Shown piece after piece: positions 50,614-59,811 of a DNA stretch of 64,000 bases. The first letter of the stretch is position 1, and every line of letters begins with the position of its first letter. Source of the stretch: Bacillus ectoiniformans (lineage in GTDB: Bacteria > Bacillota > Bacilli > Bacillales > Domibacillaceae); NCBI RefSeq assembly GCF_016908875.1, contig NZ_JAFBES010000007.1, positions 1-64,000 of the forward strand. Reading direction: 5' to 3'. The position numbers and the translations under genes were made by a program. The notes beneath the pieces were generated by a model that was given only the letters and a program-made list of their open reading frames with translations, was not told where the DNA came from and did not search any database.

Positions 50614-50657
50614 AACAAGCGGAAGGATGAAGGGACGATTCCACCGCTTGTTTTTTT
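50614..50657 (+). terminator. intrinsic terminator
   Basis: ACAAGCGG/CCGCTTGT stem with a 21-nt loop, then seven T. Confidence 0.8.
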
Positions 50658-50860
50658 GTGTAGTATTAAAATTGAAACCAATTAATTTTAAAAATTCTAA
50701 TTATTCCCTTGTATTAAGTGGATATTTAGAGGAAAATAGCACTAAGGGATGATAGGAAGAACGAGTCATGTGGGGATATGACGACTGTTTTCTTTAAGTT
50801 TTCGAATTGGGAGAAATTTTTCAGCTCTTTTAACGCTGGAGAAAAAAATGGGGGAGTCAA

Positions 50861-51166
50861 GTGAATGAGATAACTCTGCAAATGAGAGAACTCATAAGAT
50901 GTATGTATCGAATCTATACAAATCATAAGCTGCAAAGAAAGACATATGTGGGATTTTATGAGTTAGTCAGTTGTTTAAATGAGAATGGATATATGACCAA
51001 TGAAATGACCGTCAAGCTTTTAAATTTTTATTATGTGTATGAGATTTATCTGTATGAACGAGAAGAATCTATTCCGTATTTCAAAGAATATAAGAAGCAG
51101 GCAGATCTGCTTTTTAAGGACATCATGCATTGTCTGACATCAGATAAGGAACAGTTTACTCATTAG
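50861..51166 (+). CDS. small helical protein of unknown function
   Basis: A 101-aa protein from GTG 50861 with GGGGGAG 7 nt upstream. It is rich in Tyr, Lys and Glu and should be all-helical (YELVSCLNENGYMTNEMTVK, LNFYYVYEIYLYEREE). No family is recognised. A hairpin with a T-run overlaps its last codons and stop, which supports an expressed unit. It stands alone between the 5'-nucleotidase and the long leader of the S-layer gene. Confidence 0.6.
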   Translation: MNEITLQMRELIRCMYRIYTNHKLQRKTYVGFYELVSCLNENGYMTNEMTVKLLNFYYVYEIYLYEREESIPYFKEYKKQADLLFKDIMHCLTSDKEQFTH

Positions 51167-51185
51167 AGAACTGCTCCTTTTTTTG
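51148..51185 (+). terminator. terminator overlapping the end of the preceding gene
   Basis: GGAACAGTT/AACTGCTCC, 8 of 9 paired, followed by seven T; the 5' arm lies inside the reading frame. Confidence 0.75.
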
Positions 51186-51953
51186 TATTGTTTGAAATAT
51201 TCTTTATTATTACAAGCGTTTGACCGATAACTGTGCAAACTTGAATATATTTTGATCGCTCTATCAGACATGAGGACGAAAGCCATATTAACCAAAAACA
51301 ATTGATGATTATAGAAATTTTTCCCTTGTTTTTTAAAGAGTGGTTAAAAAAATGGTAAATAATAAAATATATTTGTGTATATTTTCTAAATATATTAAAT
51401 GAATTAACTATATTTCATTCTAAATTACTAATTCTACAGTAATTAAATCTACTAATTAATAGGGTAAATTCGATTAAATTCATGAAACTTATGAGAAGAA
51501 GTGAAAGGTATAGGTAAAAAGAATTATTTTTAGTTAAATGTGAAAGACTGGTGAAAAAATAGAGGAGTATCTAAAATACCTCTATGATTCCATAAAAAGT
51601 ATAAAAATCTAAGTATTGAAAAGTGTAAGAAACGTTGATATATATGCAATTAAATTGTTTTATTTGTAACAATCCATTAATTCCAGTAACTAGTTACAAA
51701 TTCCATATTAAAGAATTTTTTATAGTAATTAATAACTTGAAATACTAAAAAAGTAATTTTTATAGGTAAATAATAATGGTTAAATAGACATTTTAATGTT
51801 TTAATATAGATATTATACCAATTTTATCCTCTTTTAACATAATAGTTATACATGGTAAGATTACTCCAGACAAAGGTTCGAGAGTGCTAGTTACATATTC
51901 TCACCGTTGTCACTACCTAAATAAATTACCCCTACATATAGGAGGAGAAAATA
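51186..51953 (+). promoter_or_regulatory. long AT-rich leader of the major S-layer gene
   Basis: About 770 nt with no gene on either strand and very high A+T. Several -10-like hexamers occur (TATTAT at 51811-51816, TATAC near 51847) but none has a convincing -35 at 16-18 nt. S-layer genes often carry several promoters and long, stable leaders, so this fits. The part from 51860 to 51935 is less AT-rich (GGTTCGAGAGTGC, CACCGTTGTC) and is probably untranslated RNA. The gene's RBS TAGGAGGAG follows. Confidence 0.5.
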
Positions 51954-54482
51954 ATGTCTAACACTAATTTAAGAAAATTTCTTGCTACTTCTGTAACAGC
52001 AGCGGTAGTTGCTACAGCTGTATCTCCAGCTAGCGCAGCAGAAACAGTAACATTCGAAGACGAAAAAGACTTCGGTTCTCATAAAGAAAACATCTACAAA
52101 GCAGCAGATCGCGGCTTGATCAAAGGAAACAACGGCGTATTTAGCCCGAATGCCAACATCACTAGAGGACAAGTTGTGAAAACACTTGCTCGTTACCTTG
52201 TAAGTGAAAACGGCGATGTGGATACATCTGATGTAAAAGCATTCAATGACGTACCATCTACTTATGCGGACCAAGAGCTTTACGAAGCTTCATTGATCGT
52301 TAAAAAGTTTGGTGTGTTTGAGGGATCAAACGGCAACCTTCTTCCTAACAACCAAATTACTCGTCAAGCAATGGCAAAAGTATTAGTAGAAGCTTTCAAC
52401 CTTGATGAGTTCGAAGCAGACGAGTCACAAGTTCAAGATTTAGAAAAAGCAGACGAGTGGGCTCGCGGCTACATCGAAACACTTTCTGGACTTGGCATTA
52501 CAGTAGTAACTGAATTCAACCCGAAATCAAACGTAAGCCGTGCACAATACGCTTCTTTCTTAGTGCGTACAGTTGAAGGCGTGGAGAGCGTTGAGGAAGA
52601 GGCTCCAGAAGTAACTGAAGTAAGTGCATTAAACTCAAAGCAAATGGTTGTTCAATTTAACAAAAACCTATTAGCTGAAGACGCTGATGTGGATAACGAT
52701 GCAACTGACACAGCAAACTATCAGTTAGGAAGCACTGAAGCTAGTTCAGCGGTACTTTCTGAAGATAAAAAGTCTGTGACACTTACTTTTGATGGCGGTG
52801 TTGAAGGAGAAGATCAAGTATTAGTGGTCAATCCTGTCGCTACAGAAGATAAAGATGAAGAAGGCAATTACATTGTAACTGAAAAGTTCAGCAAAGTATT
52901 CAGCTTCACAGATACAGATCACCCAGGTGTTATTTCAACATCTTATGAAAATGGCAAGATTGTTCTTCAATTCTCTGAAGCAATCGGCACTGCGCCAACA
53001 GTTGTACGTGTAAATGGCACTCCAATTGCTGCAGATAAAGTGGCTATCAGCTCAGCAGATGCGTCAAAAGTAGAGATTGACTATACTTTATCAGCTGCAG
53101 CGACAGCGGATTTATATGTAGCGGGTGCGAAAGATACAGCAGCTGCTGAAAATGAAATGTTCTTATTTAACGGTACAGTGATTGCGCCGGCTGCTGATAC
53201 TGGCAAACCGCATGTAACAAACGTTCAAATGACAGGACAAAACACAGCGAAGGTGACACTAAGCGAAGCAATCAGCGCAGATACAGTAGCTGCTAAACTT
53301 CAAAAAGGTGCGGTTATCACTGATGTTCAATTAGTGAAAGATACGGCAGACACAACTGGAAAAACGTATACTCTTACAGCTGATTTGAACGGTGCAACTG
53401 CTGGCGATGGCATTTTCACTGGTGACTCTACTAGCGAAACATTCAGCCTATTAATTGCTGCTGACGCTATGACAGATTTAGCTGGAAACAAAAGTGAAGA
53501 ATTCATTACAAGCATCACATTTGTTAAAGATACAGCGGCACCTGCACTTGAGAAAGCAGCTGTAACGACTGGCAATAAACAGTTTGGCTTTACTTTCGAT
53601 GAAAACTTAACTGTTGCTGGAAATGACGCGAACATTGTTGTTAAAAATGCAGAAGGCGTTAAATTTAACGTAGTTGATGCGGAGTCTGACGTAAATAGCA
53701 GCAACGCCAAAGAATACCTTGTAGACATTCAAACTGGTGATGTTGCAGTGGCAGCTGGAACATATACAGTAACAATTCCAGCCGGTTTCTTTAAAGATGC
53801 AAATGGAAATGCTACTTCCGCTATTACTCAAACATTCACAGTCGGTGAAACATCTGCAACTGATACAACAAAGCCAGTAGCGGCTGTAACAAATGTATCT
53901 GGTGCAAAAAATACATTTGAAGTTAGCTTTAAAAACGGTTCTGCTGGCAGCTTAGAAGAGGTAACTGCTTCTGCCTTAAATTTATCTAACTACAAGGTAG
54001 ATGGAAAAGCGTTGCCGGCAGGTACGGAAATTTACTTTACAAGCGCTGCAAAAAATACAGTAAGAATCGTTCTTCCAGAAGGTTCTATCAATATTGGAGA
54101 TCAATCTACTGGAACGCCAGCCCTTCTATCTGTTTCTAACGTAGCAGATAAAGCAGGCAACACAATGAATGCAGCTAACTTTACAGTAACTGTAAATGAC
54201 AACACGGCTGCAACAATCACGGGCAAGCAAGTGATCGGTCAAGATGTGTATGTAACATTCAGTGAAGCAGTAACAGTTCCTGCGTCGTCTACTGATGCAA
54301 ATGATGTTTTTGATATCACAGTTAATGACGCAGAAGTAGCAGCGGGTGCTCTATCTACTGTAGCTGGAAGCAACACTCAAGTGAAGTTCACTTTAGAGGC
54401 TGCTCCTGCTCAAGCCCCGGTAGTAGAAGTAAAAGAATCTCAATCATTATTAACAGATGCTAACGGTGTAGCTGTTAAGTAA
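51954..54482 (+). CDS. probable major S-layer protein
   Basis: An 842-aa secreted protein, ATG 51954 after TAGGAGGAG. Signal peptide to about 29 (ends SPASAA), three SLH domains (about 31-210), then repeated beta domains of the SbsA/SbsC Ig-like kind with recurring VTFSEAV, VQFNKNL, ADKAGN and DLAGNKSE motifs (up to 842). The codon choice is biased towards a few codons and the ribosome site and leader are strong, as in very abundant proteins. Its SLH part is paralogous to that at 27797. Two hairpins follow the stop. Confidence 0.92.
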   Translation: MSNTNLRKFLATSVTAAVVATAVSPASAAETVTFEDEKDFGSHKENIYKAADRGLIKGNNGVFSPNANITRGQVVKTLARYLVSENGDVDTSDVKAFNDVPSTYADQELYEASLIVKKFGVFEGSNGNLLPNNQITRQAMAKVLVEAFNLDEFEADESQVQDLEKADEWARGYIETLSGLGITVVTEFNPKSNVSRAQYASFLVRTVEGVESVEEEAPEVTEVSALNSKQMVVQFNKNLLAEDADVDNDATDTANYQLGSTEASSAVLSEDKKSVTLTFDGGVEGEDQVLVVNPVATEDKDEEGNYIVTEKFSKVFSFTDTDHPGVISTSYENGKIVLQFSEAIGTAPTVVRVNGTPIAADKVAISSADASKVEIDYTLSAAATADLYVAGAKDTAAAENEMFLFNGTVIAPAADTGKPHVTNVQMTGQNTAKVTLSEAISADTVAAKLQKGAVITDVQLVKDTADTTGKTYTLTADLNGATAGDGIFTGDSTSETFSLLIAADAMTDLAGNKSEEFITSITFVKDTAAPALEKAAVTTGNKQFGFTFDENLTVAGNDANIVVKNAEGVKFNVVDAESDVNSSNAKEYLVDIQTGDVAVAAGTYTVTIPAGFFKDANGNATSAITQTFTVGETSATDTTKPVAAVTNVSGAKNTFEVSFKNGSAGSLEEVTASALNLSNYKVDGKALPAGTEIYFTSAAKNTVRIVLPEGSINIGDQSTGTPALLSVSNVADKAGNTMNAANFTVTVNDNTAATITGKQVIGQDVYVTFSEAVTVPASSTDANDVFDITVNDAEVAAGALSTVAGSNTQVKFTLEAAPAQAPVVEVKESQSLLTDANGVAVK

Positions 54483-54493
54483 TATAGATTAAG

Positions 54494-54524
54494 AGGGACA
54501 CAGGGACAGGTTCCTTGTCCCACC
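54494..54524 (+). repeat. GGGACAGG...CCTTGTCCC inverted repeat after the S-layer gene
   Basis: GGGACA/TGTCCC with an extra GG/CC pair, preceded by GGGACACA. This sort of element is common in Bacillaceae intergenic DNA. No T-run follows. Confidence 0.55.
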
Positions 54525-54539
54525 AAATAAACCCAAATG

Positions 54540-54576
54540 CCTTGCGGAGATTCCGGTCTCCGCAAGGTTTCTTTAT
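54540..54576 (+). terminator. terminator of the S-layer gene
   Basis: A perfect 11-bp stem CCTTGCGGAGA/TCTCCGCAAGG with a 6-nt loop and TTTCTTTAT. Confidence 0.9.
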
Positions 54577-54719
54577 ATATAATCATAAGAAGCAAACCTC
54601 TCTCCAATAACTAGTGACGAGCTCACTACCTCTTTTCTCTCTGACCTCACAGATATATTAATATTCCCCCGCCCACCCGAATACAATGAACCATACCTTT
54701 GTCTTAAAAGGAGATCCGT

Positions 54720-55190
54720 ATGTTTAAAAAACGAAGGAATAAGCCTCGTCTGCTGATGATTTTGCTGCTGGCTGCCGGCGGGATATTGCTGTTTTTCAGT
54801 ATCTTTGGTTCTTCGTCCGGCCAAGAAGCAAAAGAGGCAGTGAATGCCTTTTACCAATATGAACAGGCTGGCGATTTCTCGAAATCCTGGGAGCTGTTTC
54901 ATTCTGATATGAAGAAGCAGTTTCCGAAAGGCTCCTATATTCAAGATCGCGCTAATGTATTTATGAATCATTTCGGTGTGGAGACGTTTGCGTATACATT
55001 AAATGATGCGGAGGAAATAAAGAATTGGCGAATGTCAAAGGAATCGGCAGCTTACAGTTCGGTTTATAAAGTGACTGTCACTCAAACGTATATTGGGAAA
55101 TATGGTAGGTTTCGTATCGGTCAAGATGTATTTGCGGTGAAAGAGCAGAAGGAATGGAAGTTGTTGTGGGATTATAATGAAACAAAATAA
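54720..55190 (+). CDS. membrane-anchored NTF2-like protein of unknown function
   Basis: A 156-aa protein, ATG 54720 after AAAAGGAGAT. A basic start (FKKRRNKPR) and one membrane helix (12-30) are followed by an extracellular domain with EAVNAFYQYEQAGDFSKSWELFH and a final WKLLWDY strand, like NTF2/SnoaL-fold domains of Firmicute lipoproteins and penicillin-binding proteins. There is no lipobox Cys. Function unknown. It shares a terminator with the convergent small gene. Confidence 0.7.
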   Translation: MFKKRRNKPRLLMILLLAAGGILLFFSIFGSSSGQEAKEAVNAFYQYEQAGDFSKSWELFHSDMKKQFPKGSYIQDRANVFMNHFGVETFAYTLNDAEEIKNWRMSKESAAYSSVYKVTVTQTYIGKYGRFRIGQDVFAVKEQKEWKLLWDYNETK

Positions 55191-55222
55191 AACGAAGCGG
55201 GTTCATCTCCCCGCTTCGTTTT
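55189..55222. terminator. bidirectional terminator
   Basis: A 13-bp stem AAAACGAAGCGGG/CCCGCTTCGTTTT with T-runs on both strands; it overlaps the stop codon of the minus-strand small gene. Confidence 0.9.
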
Positions 55223-55352
55223 ATTTGTTCTTCTTATTGCTAGAACCTAATGATTGAAATTGCTTCATCAATTTGTCTCGTGATTTTCCGTTTCTTAATA
55301 AAAAGGCGGCGCCAAGTGCTGCAGTGGTCAGTAATGTTTTATTTCCTCTCAT
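55221..55352 (-). CDS. 43-aa basic small protein
   Basis: Reading from ATG 55352 with AAGGAG nine nt upstream, the product is MRGNKTLLTTAALGAAFLL followed by a basic tail (RNGKSRDKLMKQFQSLGSS, then NKKNK). One short hydrophobic segment and a net positive charge suggest a membrane-associated small protein. The strong ribosome site and shared terminator support a real gene. No function is known to me. Confidence 0.65.
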   Translation of the reverse strand: MRGNKTLLTTAALGAAFLLRNGKSRDKLMKQFQSLGSSNKKNK

Positions 55353-55531
55353 AGTAACACTCTCCTTCGTTAATCATATAATTCCCGATCGTTGGAAAAA
55401 TAAACAATGTCAATTTCTGTCGAAAACAGAAAACACTTAATATATAGTAATCTTCTTAATCTATTGTAAATAGAGAGAATTTTAGGTAAAATCTATCAGT
55501 TCATACATAAAGAGGAGGGTAAAAAAGTCTT

Positions 55532-57493
55532 ATGTCACGATTAACGATTAGGCAAAAACTACTTTTGTTTACAGCCTTTATTTTATTTGTTCCAAGCATT
55601 TCGATTGGTGTATTTTCTTATCGGGCGTCTCATGAAAAAATTACGGAGAAAATGACGCAGCAAGCAGAGTCGGATGTGCATTTGAGCAATCAATTAATTA
55701 CACAGACGCTGCTGCCGGAGAAAGGCCGAGCCGAATATTTAAGTATGCAGATTAACGGCAGCATGATGACGAAAGAGAACGCGGCTCAAGCTTATACTGT
55801 ATTAAAAAGCTTCCAAACATCAAACGATAAAATCGTCGGTGTTTTTGCTGGTTTTGAAACAGGCGTTTTTTTTAACGAGCCGAACACTCCTGTACCAGCT
55901 GGCTATAATCCAACAGAGCGTGAGTGGTATAAATTAGCTATGGAACATTCCGGCGAGTCAATTATTACAAAGCCTTACATCGATGCGCTGACGGGCACCA
56001 CGGTAGTCACTGTGGCTCATAGAATGCAAGATGGAAGCGGAGTTGTCGGCTATGATTTAGATGTGGGCGAGTTAAAGTCAGGAATATTAAGCAATAAAAT
56101 TGGTGAAAAAGGCTATTTATTTATTGCTGATGATGAGAATAACATTTTAATCCATCCTTCTTATAGCAAGGATTTAAAAGTAAATGCTGAAGTGAACAAG
56201 GGAATGTCTGCTGGTGATAAAGGCAGCTTTGATGCAGTGTCTCAAGGTGAGGCGAAGCACTTTATATATGAAACGAACGAGTTAACTGGCTGGAAGATTG
56301 CCGGAATTATGATGCTGGATGAAATAGATCAAGAAGCACAACCAATATTTAATATAACAATAGTGATTATGTTAGCTTCCGTCATAATAGGTGGGTTAGC
56401 AGCTTGGTTTATTGTTAGAAATATTGTTCTTCCGCTTAGAAATCTTGTGGCGATAGCGGAAAAAGTAAGTGATGGAGATTTAAGAGAAAAGGCGGAAGCG
56501 GGTCGAGAGGATGAGATTGGGCAGCTCTCTCAAAGCTTCAATCGCATGGTTGACTCGTTAAAGAGTATCTTGGTTAGCATTAATAATAGTTCAGATCATT
56601 TAGAGGAAGCGACTGGCCAATTGGCGACGAGATCAAGGGAAACAGGGAATGCGGCTCAGGATGTAGCAGAAAACATTGCTTATGTAGCGGATGGCTCTGA
56701 AAAACAAATGAATAGTTCTGATGAGTCAGTACGGGCGATGGAGGAAATATCAATTGGTGTCCAGCGTATTGCTGAAAGCTCTAGTGAAGTCTCCGAATCG
56801 GCTATTCACACAACTAAAGAAGCACAGCAAGGAAAAAGCAAAATTGAGAATGTCGTTAAACAAATGGATTCGATCCGATCTTCTGTGCATGAAGGGATGG
56901 AGCAAATTAAAGATTTAAATGCACACTCGGATGAAATTGGACAAATTATTTCCGTGATCACGCAGATATCGGATCAAACGAATTTACTCGCTTTAAACGC
57001 GGCCATTGAAGCAGCTAGAGCAGGAGAGCATGGCAAAGGATTTGCGGTAGTGGCAGAAGAAGTGAGAAAGCTTGCTGAGGAATCTAAGAAATCGGCGGAT
57101 CAAATTTCTACTCTTATCACGACCTTGCAGCAAGCGACGAATCAATCAGTTTCTGTGATTAGAAAAAGTGAAAGTGAAGTAGAACGTGGGATGGAAGAGG
57201 TAGCATCTGCAGGTGAAGCTTTCACTCACATTCTGCAATCGATTGAAAACGTGGCAGAGCAGATACAGGAAGTCTCAGCAACTTCTGAAGAAATTTCAGC
57301 TAGTTCTGAAGAGGTGACGGCATCGGTCGCGGAGATGTCAACAATTGCGCAGAAGACGACAACAAGTACAAAAGACGTAGTAGAATTATCTAAGTCACAA
57401 TTAAGTCAAATTGGTGAGAATATTGAAGCCATTGAGCAGCTGCGGCAATTAGCTGCAGAACTGCAAGAGAATGTGCATCGATTCAAATTATAA
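55532..57493 (+). CDS. methyl-accepting chemotaxis receptor
   Basis: A 653-aa membrane receptor, ATG 55532 after AGAGGAGGG. Two membrane helices (about 10-30 and 278-302) bracket a double-Cache ligand domain ([32 protein letters not shown]). HAMP follows (about 303-355) and then the signalling coiled coil, whose tip is near 490: [20 protein letters not shown] and [15 protein letters not shown]. It sends amino-acid-like signals to CheA in other bacilli. No chemotaxis genes lie beside it. Confidence 0.95.
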   Translation: MSRLTIRQKLLLFTAFILFVPSISIGVFSYRASHEKITEKMTQQAESDVHLSNQLITQTLLPEKGRAEYLSMQINGSMMTKENAAQAYTVLKSFQTSNDKIVGVFAGFETGVFFNEPNTPVPAGYNPTEREWYKLAMEHSGESIITKPYIDALTGTTVVTVAHRMQDGSGVVGYDLDVGELKSGILSNKIGEKGYLFIADDENNILIHPSYSKDLKVNAEVNKGMSAGDKGSFDAVSQGEAKHFIYETNELTGWKIAGIMMLDEIDQEAQPIFNITIVIMLASVIIGGLAAWFIVRNIVLPLRNLVAIAEKVSDGDLREKAEAGREDEIGQLSQSFNRMVDSLKSILVSINNSSDHLEEATGQLATRSRETGNAAQDVAENIAYVADGSEKQMNSSDESVRAMEEISIGVQRIAESSSEVSESAIHTTKEAQQGKSKIENVVKQMDSIRSSVHEGMEQIKDLNAHSDEIGQIISVITQISDQTNLLALNAAIEAARAGEHGKGFAVVAEEVRKLAEESKKSADQISTLITTLQQATNQSVSVIRKSESEVERGMEEVASAGEAFTHILQSIENVAEQIQEVSATSEEISASSEEVTASVAEMSTIAQKTTTSTKDVVELSKSQLSQIGENIEAIEQLRQLAAELQENVHRFKL

Positions 57494-57504
57494 GATGGTT
57501 AACG

Positions 57505-57529
57505 CAAGAGAACCGCATAGGTTCTCTTG
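57505..57529. terminator. hairpin between convergent genes
   Basis: A perfect 10-bp stem CAAGAGAACC/GGTTCTCTTG with a 5-nt loop. The T-tail is weak on both sides. Confidence 0.6.
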
Positions 57530-57559
57530 TGTCACACCTATTTCCATTAGGTGCAGGCG

Positions 57560-58021
57560 CTATCGATTATGGATTGAATGGAAGCAATGAGAAAGTCGGT
57601 ATTGCTGTTTTTTAAATACGGCTAGAGAACAGTTAGAATTAATTTCTTCGCCATTAAAAAAACGGATGTGGACTTTTTTATCTTTTACAGAGGATTGCCA
57701 GATGTGTTTCGGGAAAATCCATGTACAGTCTTGCCGGGTAGGTGCACAAGTTGGAAATGTATAGATCATTTCATCTTTACAGATAATCAGCGGTGTTTTC
57801 CTTGAATAGCCTAATTGTTTGCCTACAACTTTAATTTGGCAGCTATACGTAAAAAACCTTTTCATACAAGCTTCATCTAAGATTTCCAATGGTGTTTTCT
57901 TTGAGTAAAAAATGCCCTTCGTATCATATATTTTTGTTTTATACTCAGAGCAAGGATCTTCACCGATTAATGCCATCGTGGTACCTGATACGACATAATC
58001 CCCCCAATTACTACTTCTCAT
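57560..58021 (-). CDS. comK: ComK-family competence transcription factor, short form
   Basis: A 153-aa protein. I chose ATG 58021 (8 nt after GGGGGA) over GTG 58027. It follows ComK throughout: YVVSGTTMALIG at the start, GIFYSKKTPLEILDEACM, RKTPLIIC, then the strongly conserved IYTFPTCAPTRQDCTWIF, and FFNGEEI. ComK binds A/T-rich boxes and switches on DNA-uptake genes. B. subtilis ComK is 192 aa; this one ends about 40 residues earlier, so it lacks the C-terminal part. It could be a full member of a short subfamily or a regulator with altered control. Confidence 0.88.
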   Translation of the reverse strand: MRSSNWGDYVVSGTTMALIGEDPCSEYKTKIYDTKGIFYSKKTPLEILDEACMKRFFTYSCQIKVVGKQLGYSRKTPLIICKDEMIYTFPTCAPTRQDCTWIFPKHIWQSSVKDKKVHIRFFNGEEINSNCSLAVFKKQQYRLSHCFHSIHNR

Positions 58022-58190
58022 TTCCACAATCCCCCTGTCAACTTGTCAAATACACTCAAATTATATCAATTTACACAGGAAAATAATATCATAATAGTAA
58101 GAATATTTCCTCTTTTATTTTAAAATGAGGGAAGGATCTATCTTTGTGTATAAAAATATCTGATAATTTCTTCTTTTTTAAGTAAAGTGA

Positions 58191-58199
58191 TGGTATAAT
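58191..58199 (+). promoter_or_regulatory. extended -10 promoter of the aspartate kinase gene
   Basis: TGGTATAAT is a TGn-extended -10 element about 60 nt before the start codon. The -35 region is T-rich and does not match the consensus well. No lysine riboswitch sequence was recognised in the leader. Confidence 0.45.
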
Positions 58200-58258
58200 T
58201 TTTCAAATAAATAGTTTACATCTTGGCAGTAAACAGAAGCAAGGAGTGGAATAATAGG

Positions 58259-59626
58259 ATGAAGGTATGTAAGTTTGGCGGAACATCTGTTGCAAGTGCG
58301 GAACAAATTAAAAAAGTGGCATCGATCATTCAAGCGGACCCAAAGCGAAAAATTGTGGTCGTATCCGCTCCGGGTAAACGTTTTGACGAAGATATAAAAG
58401 TAACGGATTTATTAATTGATTTAGCGGCTGCTTCACTTAACAAAAATGAGGCAGAGGCGGAACTGCAGGCAGTTGTGCAGCGTTATGGAGATATCGCAAA
58501 AGAGCTGGATCTTAATGAAGAGATTGTCCAAGTGATTGAGAAGGATCTTAGAGAACGGCTTACATTGAACCTCAATCAGCCGGAATTATTTGTCGATCAG
58601 CTGAAAGCAAGCGGTGAAGATAACAATGCTAAATTGATCGCGGCTTATTTCTCCAGTATTGGACTTGAAGCGGAATATGTCAGCCCGAAAGAAGCAGGTC
58701 TGCTTGTCAGTGATGAACCTGGTCGAGCTCGTGCGCTGCCAGAAGCATATGAGAACTTAAATAGTCTGCGTGACCGTAAAGGTGTCGTGGTATTCCCGGG
58801 ATTTTTCGGCTATTCGAAAGATGGTGTCATGATGACATTTGCCCGCGGAGGTTCAGATATTACCGGCTCTATTTTAGCAGCAGCTATTCATGCGGAACTA
58901 TATGAAAACTTCACCGATGTGGATTCTGTGTTCGCAGCTAATCCAAGAGTGGTTAATAACCCTGTAGAAATTAAGCGGATGACTTATCGTGAGATGCGTG
59001 AGCTATCCTATGCAGGATTTTCCGTTTTCCATGATGAAGCGTTAATGCCGGCATTCCAGTATTCGGTGCCGGTATGCATTAAAAATACGAATAATCCTTC
59101 AGCGCCAGGGACGATGATTGTTGCTGAAAGAGAATATTCGAAGAGTCCTGTGATTGGCATTGCAGCAGATGGCGGTTTCTCAACAATCTATGTCAGTAAA
59201 TATTTAATGAACCGTGAGCTTGGATTTGGCAGAAGATTGCTGCAGATTTTAGAAGATGAAGAAATCTCTTATGAGCATACGCCGTCGGGAATCGATGATC
59301 TGTCTGTCATTGTGCGCAGTCATCAGCTGACACCGGAAAAAGAAGCGAGAATTATTTCAAGATGCCGTGAAGAGCTAAAAGTAGACGATGTCTATATTGA
59401 ACATGATTTTGCTATGGTTGTGCTTGTAGGTGAGGGAATGCACAATACATTAGGGTTATCTGCCCGCGCCACAACGGCGATTTCAAGAGTAGGGGCTAAT
59501 ATCGAAATGATCAACCAAGGATCGTCTGAAGTCAGTTTGGTCTTTGGTATTCATGAGAAGGATACCAATAATGTATTAAAAGAGTTATATAATGAATTCT
59601 TCAGCACTACGGCTGTATTACAGTAA
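58259..59626 (+). CDS. aspartate kinase
   Basis: A 455-aa enzyme that phosphorylates aspartate, the first step to lysine, threonine and methionine. ATG 58259 is about 9 nt after AAGGAGTGG; an upstream in-frame ATG would add 12 residues without a ribosome site. Motifs: KVCKFGGTSVAS, MMTFARGGSDITGSILAAA, NFTDVDSVFAANPRVV. Two ACT domains fill the last 150 residues for feedback control. The single-chain length is like YclM (aspartokinase III) of B. subtilis rather than the LysC alpha/beta form. Confidence 0.94.
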   Translation: MKVCKFGGTSVASAEQIKKVASIIQADPKRKIVVVSAPGKRFDEDIKVTDLLIDLAAASLNKNEAEAELQAVVQRYGDIAKELDLNEEIVQVIEKDLRERLTLNLNQPELFVDQLKASGEDNNAKLIAAYFSSIGLEAEYVSPKEAGLLVSDEPGRARALPEAYENLNSLRDRKGVVVFPGFFGYSKDGVMMTFARGGSDITGSILAAAIHAELYENFTDVDSVFAANPRVVNNPVEIKRMTYREMRELSYAGFSVFHDEALMPAFQYSVPVCIKNTNNPSAPGTMIVAEREYSKSPVIGIAADGGFSTIYVSKYLMNRELGFGRRLLQILEDEEISYEHTPSGIDDLSVIVRSHQLTPEKEARIISRCREELKVDDVYIEHDFAMVVLVGEGMHNTLGLSARATTAISRVGANIEMINQGSSEVSLVFGIHEKDTNNVLKELYNEFFSTTAVLQ

Positions 59627-59633
59627 ATATATT

Positions 59634-59667
59634 AAAAAGCTGTCTTTATACGAGGCAGCTTTTTCTT
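59634..59667 (+). terminator. terminator after the aspartate kinase gene
   Basis: AAAAGCTGTC/GGCAGCTTTT stem, then TTTTTC. Confidence 0.85.
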
Positions 59668-59811
59668 ATGTATAAATACTCTTTCCTTTGACAAACTACT
59701 CTACTATTCGCTAATATTCGGCAATTATTTTATATTTTAGGGAAATATATACTAAAACATTCTATAAATATGATAAAATAGTATTATTTCTATTGGAGGG
59801 AGTTATATATA

